Part shown: piece by piece, positions 5,657 through 8,959 of the stretch
How positions within the stretch are numbered: position 1 is the stretch's first letter
Layout of the letters: every line of letters begins with the position of its first letter
Assembly (NCBI GenBank): GCA_031265025.1
Contig: JAISDF010000023.1
Location: 1 to 8,959, forward strand
Origin: Spirochaetaceae bacterium
Lineage (GTDB): Bacteria; Spirochaetota; Spirochaetia; Treponematales; Breznakiellaceae
Direction of reading: 5' to 3'
Length of the DNA stretch: 8,959 nucleotides
Notes under the pieces: generated by a model
Told to the model about the DNA's origin: nothing
The model's database searches: none
The model's input: only the letters and a program-made list of their open reading frames with translations
Program-made: the position numbers and the translations under genes

Positions 5657-7427
5657 GCCGGGAACCTCCATTGGCTAACGCGAAAGACTGTAGGGCTTTT
5701 TGAATTTCCTGGGGTTTGGGGACCTTGGCCCTCGGGGCAAGGAGTATCTTCACCACAAGATTGATGACGCCTATGGCCACAAGGATAATGGCAATCATGA
5801 TGGTAACATAGGCCGCGGCATCGGAATACCTGGACGCCTCAAAAAGGGAGAATACCATCTTCGTAGCCAGCGGCCACCTGGGGGATACAAGAAAGATGAC
5901 GGCGCTTACCGCGGTCATGGCCCGCACAAAGGCATAGACAAGGCCTGAGAAAAAGGCGCTGCGCAGCAGGGGCAGGGTTATATGCCTGAACGAATAGCCG
6001 CTGCTCGCGCCGGAAATGGAAGACGCTTCCTCTATGGACTTGTCTATCTGAAGCAGTGTTGTGGTCCCCGCTTCTATGGCGACCGGCATATTGCGGAACA
6101 CAAAGGCCGCCACCAGTATAAAGGCCGTTCCGGTAAAGAGCAGGGGAAGCTGGTTAAAGGAACTCACATAGCCTATGCCGAGCACTGTCCCCGGTATGGC
6201 AAAGGTAAGCAGGGAAATGACTTCCATGGCCCGCCTTCCCGGAAAGCGCACCCTGACGGTGAGGTAGGCTATGAGCATGCCCAAAAGGCCCCCCACAGGC
6301 GCCGCGTATATGGCAAGTTTTATTGAATTCCACAGGGCGTCTCCGCCCATGGAAAACACAAAGGCAAAGTGGCTCAGGGTAAGTTCGTAATTAATGCCCC
6401 AGGTTCTCACTACCGCGCCCATCAGGGCTGTGCCGTAGAGGAGGATTACAAAGGCCGCGACCAGGGTACAGGCGGCAAACAGGGGATAGACAATATGCCT
6501 TTCGTGTAACTTGCGCCGTTTCTGGGTGGGTTTGCCGGTAACGGTAACAAAGCTCTTTTTGCGCAGCCAGTATTTTTGCAGGAGATAGGCTATCACCGTG
6601 GGGAGGAGGAGGACTATGGCCATCATGGAACCCCGGTGCAGGTCATACATCCCGGTAATGATGCGGTACGCTTCCACCGACAGGGTGGAAAAACTTCCGG
6701 CGATAACCGCGGGATTGGAAAAGTCCTCCATAGATTGAATAAACACCAGGAGCATGGCGCTGATGACGCCGGGCAGGGACAGGGGCAGCGTAACGGTCCT
6801 GAATATATGCCCCCGCGTGGCCCCCAGGCTGTACGCGGCGTCCTCCACCGAATCGTCAATGGATCCCAGGATGCCGCTCAGGGTAAGATAGGCCACGGGA
6901 AAAAACGAAAGGGACTGCACCACGATGAGGCTGTGAATCCCGTACACGTCAAAATTCCTGATTCCCAAAAGCCCCCTGGTGATAAGTCCCTGGCGTCCGA
7001 AAAGGAAAATAATGGAAAGGGAAAGAATAAAGGGTGGCGATATAATCGGCAGGGTGGCGATGGCCTTGAAAAAACGCTTGCCCCGCATCTCCGTCCTGGT
7101 TATGGCAAAGGCGAAGAGGTAGCCCAAAAGCGTGGCAAGAACCGCGACTATGACGCCCAGCTTCATGCTGTTAAAAAAAGTTTCCCTTTCCGAAGACGAT
7201 GCCAAGATACTGAAAAGATTGCCGAGAGAAAAATGTCCTTCTCTGTCCGTACTGCCCATTCTGAATACATTAAAGATGGGCAGTACGACAAAGATCAGGA
7301 GCATGACAAAGACAATAACAATGGTCGCGAGCAGCAGCGGCTGGCGGAGCAGCATGGTCATATCATTACGGCCCGACAGATAGGTAAGTTTTTTGCCCTG
7401 GGCCTTTCCAGCCGCGTTGTCTGCCAT
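5649..7427 (-). CDS. ABC importer permease, fused two-domain FbpB/AfuB type
   Basis: This 592-residue inner-membrane protein has about 12 predicted hydrophobic segments arranged as two homologous permease halves, so it can form the whole translocation channel alone. Each half carries the EAA loop that docks on the ATPase: EDAAYSLGATRGHIFRTVTL (195-214) and EEASSISGASSGYSFRHITL (466-485), each followed by Pro. The basic linker at about 288-311 separates the halves. A hydrophilic, basic N-terminus of about 25 residues precedes the first membrane segment. The start ATG (7427-7425) has GGAGG 8 nt upstream. It follows the binding-protein gene by 30 bp and overlaps the ATPase gene. The fused form is typical of the ferric iron (FbpB) and hexose-phosphate (AfuB) branches; which one applies is unresolved. 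A 285-codon antisense frame within it is a shadow. Confidence 0.92.
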   Translation of the reverse strand: MADNAAGKAQGKKLTYLSGRNDMTMLLRQPLLLATIVIVFVMLLIFVVLPIFNVFRMGSTDREGHFSLGNLFSILASSSERETFFNSMKLGVIVAVLATLLGYLFAFAITRTEMRGKRFFKAIATLPIISPPFILSLSIIFLFGRQGLITRGLLGIRNFDVYGIHSLIVVQSLSFFPVAYLTLSGILGSIDDSVEDAAYSLGATRGHIFRTVTLPLSLPGVISAMLLVFIQSMEDFSNPAVIAGSFSTLSVEAYRIITGMYDLHRGSMMAIVLLLPTVIAYLLQKYWLRKKSFVTVTGKPTQKRRKLHERHIVYPLFAACTLVAAFVILLYGTALMGAVVRTWGINYELTLSHFAFVFSMGGDALWNSIKLAIYAAPVGGLLGMLIAYLTVRVRFPGRRAMEVISLLTFAIPGTVLGIGYVSSFNQLPLLFTGTAFILVAAFVFRNMPVAIEAGTTTLLQIDKSIEEASSISGASSGYSFRHITLPLLRSAFFSGLVYAFVRAMTAVSAVIFLVSPRWPLATKMVFSLFEASRYSDAAAYVTIMIAIILVAIGVINLVVKILLAPRAKVPKPQEIQKALQSFALANGGSRHE

Positions 7428-7457
7428 TATTGATGCCTCCTTAAAACTTCATGCATA

Positions 7458-8522
7458 TTACTTGAGGTCCGACTGATCCCTTATCTGCGCGTCAAATTTT
7501 TCCACAAAGGCCCTTTTGTTCTCTCCGGCCCATACCGCGTCATAATTGATGATGGGCAGGTCGTCAAGACTGACAAGGCCGGGGGTGTACCTGGCACGGG
7601 TATTGACCGGAAGCCTGTTGCTTCCCGAATCAATATAGAGTTCCTGACAGCGGACGCTCATGGACCAGTCGATAAAGCGCCTGGCGTTCTCCTGTTCCCG
7701 CTCAAACCCGCCTTTGATAAGGGCGGCGGCGCCTACTTCATAGCCTGTTCCCTCGGAAGGGAATACCAGTTCCACAGGGTAGCCTTCTGTCTTGGGTTTC
7801 AGGCCGTCATGGGAGAAGGTGATCGCTATGGCGGCTTCGCCGAGGGCTACTTCCTGGGGAGGCGCCGCGCCGGCCTTGGTATACTGGCGGACATTGGCGT
7901 TAAGCTGCCTGAGATAGCTGAAAGCCTCATCCTCGCCGAAAAGCTGTACCAGCGTGGCAAGTATGGTATAGGAAGTACCTGAGGTGGCCGGATGGGCCAT
8001 GGAGACCTGTCCCTTGAACTGGGGCTTGATGAGATCGGCCCATGAGGTGGGGAGAGCCATGTTGTTCTCTTTGAACCACTCGGTATTGCAGGCAAAGGCA
8101 ATGGCGCCTACATAAATCGGATTCCACACTCCGTCGGAGTCACGGTACTGGGCGGGAATATTGGTCAGTTCCGGGGACTGGTACGGCACAAGAAGGCCGT
8201 CCTTGTTGGCGGCCACATAGGTATCGCTGGAACCGCCGTGCATGACCGACGCCTGGGGATTGTTCTTTTCCACGGCGATACGGGCCGCCATCTCGCCCGC
8301 GGAGAGGCGTACATAATTGATATGTATGCCGGTCTCTTTTTCAAAGGCGTTAAAATAGGTGGGAATTTCCTGGTCGGGCAGGGCCGTATATACAGTCAAC
8401 TGATTGTACGCAGGCGCAGCCTCCCGTGAGGAAGAGGAAGACGAAGACTTTGAACCGCATGCCAGGACAGCCAGGCACAGAGGAACAAGAACCACAACAC
8501 ACCGGATTTTTCGTTTCATCAT
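7458..8522 (-). CDS. ABC importer substrate-binding lipoprotein, FbpA/AfuA-like
   Basis: This 354-residue extracytoplasmic binding protein is the first gene of the importer operon. Its N-terminus is basic (MMKRKIR), then hydrophobic, ending in lipobox VLAC with the lipid-modified Cys22; a serine run (24-32) follows as a flexible tether. The mature part is a type 2 periplasmic-binding fold (LTVYTALPDQE at 42-52; SGSNRLPVNTRA at 299-310). It is commonly annotated as iron(III)-binding, but no adjacent Tyr-Tyr pair, the hallmark of FbpA iron coordination, occurs anywhere. Instead FSHDGLK (236-242) and FPSEGTGYEVGAAALIKGG (254-272) recall the organic-phosphate branch (AfuA hexose phosphate, PhnS phosphonate). 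The substrate is therefore open. GGAG lies 5 nt before the first of two adjacent ATGs (8522 or 8519); either could be used. Confidence 0.85.
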   Translation of the reverse strand: MMKRKIRCVVVLVPLCLAVLACGSKSSSSSSSREAAPAYNQLTVYTALPDQEIPTYFNAFEKETGIHINYVRLSAGEMAARIAVEKNNPQASVMHGGSSDTYVAANKDGLLVPYQSPELTNIPAQYRDSDGVWNPIYVGAIAFACNTEWFKENNMALPTSWADLIKPQFKGQVSMAHPATSGTSYTILATLVQLFGEDEAFSYLRQLNANVRQYTKAGAAPPQEVALGEAAIAITFSHDGLKPKTEGYPVELVFPSEGTGYEVGAAALIKGGFEREQENARRFIDWSMSVRCQELYIDSGSNRLPVNTRARYTPGLVSLDDLPIINYDAVWAGENKRAFVEKFDAQIRDQSDLK

Positions 8523-8551
8523 AAATACTCCTATAATTTGTTGTAACGTAC

Positions 8552-8580
8552 AGTATAAAGCCGTTCGCGCAAAAAGGCAA
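8552..8580 (-). promoter_or_regulatory. Sigma-70 promoter of the ABC importer operon
   Basis: On the minus strand, TTGCCT (8580-8575, 4 of 6) is followed at the ideal 17-nt spacing by TATACT (8557-8552, 5 of 6). Transcription should start near 8545, giving a leader of about 22 nt that contains the AGGAG of the lipoprotein gene. No Fur-like GATAAT repeats are recognisable around it. The promoter lies in the gap after the HAD gene, so the importer has its own transcription unit. Confidence 0.65.
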
Positions 8581-8590
8581 CCGTAAAACT

Positions 8591-8959
8591 TTACCGGACC
8601 GTAACGTCCGCTTCCGAGAGCGCACGGGCCAAATCCCTGACCTTGCCGGTATACACCATACCCTTGAAACCGAGATAGAGGGCGGCTTCGACATTTGGGC
8701 TCATATCGTCAACGAAAAAACACTCTTTGGCTTTGAGGGAGTATTTTTCAAGAAGGGCGAGAAAAATATCTTTGTCGGGTTTCAGGAGCCGCAGCTCGGC
8801 TGATATGACGGTGCCGTCAAAGTATTTGAGCGCGCCGAGAGAGGGCCTGAAAGCATTAAAAGAAAAGCCCGCGTTTGAGAGGAGGTATATTCCGTAGCCG
8901 CTTTCTTTAAGGCCGCCGATAAATTTTTCCATCGCCCTGTCGGGCTTAAAATGGTCATA
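8591..8959 (-). CDS. HAD-superfamily hydrolase (subfamily IA, YihX-like), C-terminal part
   Basis: The last 122 codons are visible; the N-terminus, including the nucleophile motif DxDxT, lies beyond the right edge. The reading frame stays open to the window end, so the internal ATG at 8932 is not the true start. Visible HAD motifs are motif II YLLSNAG, motif III Lys in LRLLKPDKDIFLALL, and motif IV FFVDDMSPNVEAA with the acidic pair that binds magnesium. The pattern, with SN after the strand, KPDxxIF, and DDMxxNVEAA then LGFKGMVY, resembles YihX-type phosphatases (alpha-glucose-1-phosphate phosphatase) and related small-molecule phosphatases. The true substrate cannot be assigned. It is in the same orientation as the importer operon but separated from it by a promoter. 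A 5-bp stem with no T-run at its end is too weak to call a terminator. Confidence 0.85.
   Translation of the reverse strand, partial: YDHFKPDRAMEKFIGGLKESGYGIYLLSNAGFSFNAFRPSLGALKYFDGTVISAELRLLKPDKDIFLALLEKYSLKAKECFFVDDMSPNVEAALYLGFKGMVYTGKVRDLARALSEADVTVR

Noticed and set aside
5657..5671. Earlier ATG for the ATPase gene
   Set aside because: The GGAGG within these codons is correctly spaced (8 nt) as ribosome site for the ATG at 5656, and the extra five residues are not needed for the fold.
6576..7433. A 285-codon open frame on the plus strand
   Set aside because: It lies fully antisense to the double permease, its product is a low-complexity basic Gly/Lys/His-rich sequence with no recognisable fold, and the minus-strand gene has clear EAA loops and membrane segments.
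8595..8610. Terminator hairpin at the end of the HAD gene
   Set aside because: The CGGAC/GTCCG stem is only 5 bp and is not followed by a run of T on the minus strand.

Overview
The window reads as spirochaete chromosome, most likely a Treponema of the gut (termite-gut) type. This is an inference from the overall flavour of the proteins: a bacterial-type glucose-6-phosphate isomerase of about 537 residues, a FapA/DUF342 protein, and a lipoprotein with a permissive lipobox followed by a serine run. No rRNA, tRNA, phage, IS or CRISPR sequence is visible. Coding density is very high and there is no gene-free stretch longer than about 170 bp.

Layout, left to right. (1) A minus-strand unit, argR -> pgi -> flavin reductase family gene: the arginine repressor (1963-2436), glucose-6-phosphate isomerase (287-1900) and the N-terminal part of a flavin reductase-like protein (1-290, cut by the window edge). 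The last two overlap by ATGA. (2) A divergent regulatory region (2437-2607) with a textbook ARG-box palindrome just upstream of argR and a plausible argR promoter. (3) Two plus-strand genes: a FapA/DUF342 polymer-type protein (2608-4032) and a FlK-type hotdog thioesterase with a conserved Thr/Glu/His triad (4075-4491). The thioesterase has its own perfect -10 box so close to the ATG that the mRNA may be leaderless. (4) A convergent minus-strand ABC importer operon transcribed from a good promoter at about 8552-8580: lipoprotein binding protein (7458-8522), fused double permease (5649-7427) and ATPase (4514-5656). (5) The C-terminal part of a HAD-family phosphatase (8591-8959, cut by the window edge).

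The importer belongs to the family usually annotated as ferric iron (FbpABC). Its binding protein has no Tyr-Tyr pair, the usual iron(III) ligand pattern, and there is no recognisable Fur box. The same family includes importers of sugar phosphates (AfuABC) and phosphonates. With pgi nearby and a HAD phosphatase next door, a phosphorylated organic substrate is a reasonable alternative to iron. No clearly undescribed multi-gene system is visible. The most interesting points are the transporter's substrate, the possibly leaderless thioesterase, the ARG box paired with an altered arginine-binding motif in ArgR, and an AT-rich inverted repeat in front of pgi.
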